From JBCFBK01 sp038562555 (GTDB lineage Bacteria > Bacteroidota > Bacteroidia > Bacteroidales > Prolixibacteraceae), in contig JBCFBK010000022.1 in the NCBI GenBank assembly GCA_038562555.1, positions 16,947-80,946 of the forward strand: DNA of 64,000 nucleotides, written 5' to 3'. Below are positions 63,591-64,000 of this stretch, piece after piece. The notes under the pieces were generated by a model that saw only the letters and a list, made by a program, of their open reading frames with translations, was not told the DNA's origin and did not search any database. Each line of letters starts with the position of its first letter. The stretch's first letter is position 1. The position numbers were made by a program, and so were the translations under genes.

Positions 63591-64000
63591 ATGACATCAA
63601 ATGAACTGACCGAAGCAAGAATGATTATTCAGCACCTGATTCCCTGGGGGAAAAAGAGCGAAGAGGAAGTGGTATCGTGGATGGGTGCGCTGCAGGGGCA
63701 GGATTATATCAGTTCCCAATGGGCTGTCGGGGTACGGCTTCCGGGATCGACCGAAGAAAAAATGGAAAAAGCTATGCGCGAGTTCCGGATAATCCGGAAC
63801 TGGCTGATGAGAGGAACCCTTCACCTGGCAACTGCAGCCGATATCCGCTGGATGCTCAGGCTGCTGGGTCCTCGTCAGATCAAAGCAGGAGTGACACGGA
63901 ACAGGCAACTTGAACTGGACGAAGAGACGTTTAGCCGAAGCAATGATCTTTTATTGCATGCGCTGGAAGGAGGCAAACAACTGACCCGGGATGAGCTCGT
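63591..64000 (+). CDS. Winged-helix DNA-binding protein, AlkZ/HTH_42-like, partial
   Basis: ATG 63591 opens a frame that is still open at the right edge (136 codons). The product begins MTSNELTEARMIIQHLIPWG and contains QGQDYISSQWAVGVRLPGST and WLMRGTLHLATAADIRWML. This order of blocks (a QxQ-type motif, then R-GTLHL) belongs to the HTH_42 family that includes AlkZ-type DNA glycosylases, which unhook interstrand crosslinks. The putative catalytic QxQ-like residues are present as LQGQDY. The remaining two thirds lie outside the window. Confidence 0.75.
   Translation, partial: MTSNELTEARMIIQHLIPWGKKSEEEVVSWMGALQGQDYISSQWAVGVRLPGSTEEKMEKAMREFRIIRNWLMRGTLHLATAADIRWMLRLLGPRQIKAGVTRNRQLELDEETFSRSNDLLLHALEGGKQLTRDEL

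Overview
The window is a draft-assembly scaffold from a Bacteroidota bacterium, most likely a Bacteroidales/Marinilabiliales-type glycan degrader. The signs are SusC/SusD pairs, ECF sigma plus FecR (DUF4974-type) regulators, DUF4837 and DUF3332 proteins, many Sec or lipoprotein signals, TTTG-N19-TATCTTTG promoters, and an almost complete lack of Shine-Dalgarno sequences. A run of 10 Ns at 15112-15121 is an assembly gap inside a susC gene.

Left part (1-42.5 kb): one long minus-strand polysaccharide utilization region, read from right to left. It starts with an ECF sigma factor (39980-40591) and FecR anti-sigma (38668-39861). SusC (35173-38568), SusD (33360-35159) and two accessory surface lipoproteins follow, then a strong hairpin. 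Behind the hairpin come two tandem heparinase II/III-type lyases, a GH105 unsaturated uronyl hydrolase, and alternating sulfatases and GH106-type alpha-L-rhamnosidases (17688-26540). A broken GH92-type gene (17075-17614) separates this from a second module: ECF sigma (16384-17031), FecR (15280-16317), SusC (11731-15145), SusD (9995-11716), hairpin, a third heparinase-type lyase, another GH105, a creatinase-like M24 protein and an MlrC-like M81 lipoprotein. An aldo/keto reductase and a DUF4350-like secreted protein lie upstream of the whole region. Lyase, uronyl hydrolase, rhamnosidase and sulfatase together point to a sulfated, uronate- and rhamnose-containing polysaccharide (ulvan-like or another rhamnoglycuronan). 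That substrate is an inference.

Far left (1-3.7 kb): a gene graveyard and the edge of a third module. It holds an intact SusD-like lipoprotein, only the C-terminal quarter of its SusC, an inverted fragment of an unrecognised gene, a decayed copy of the DUF4350-like gene that is intact at 41730, and a truncated TudS-like protein.

Middle (42.9-58.2 kb): ordinary chromosomal genes. These are a baeRF-like protein, a ureohydrolase-fold protein lacking canonical metal ligands, topA, PBP1A, an agmatine-to-putrescine pair (agmatine deiminase and N-carbamoylputrescine amidase), DUF3332 and DUF4837 lipoproteins, tatA, rseP, dxr, an M23 peptidase and an initiator tRNA-fMet with a clear promoter and terminator.

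Right end (58.3-64 kb): a small satellite carbohydrate locus (a six-hairpin glycosidase-like lipoprotein and a third, divergent GH106), an 18-bp inverted repeat over the GH106 stop codon, and the start of a plus-strand winged-helix (AlkZ/HTH_42-like) gene that runs off the edge.
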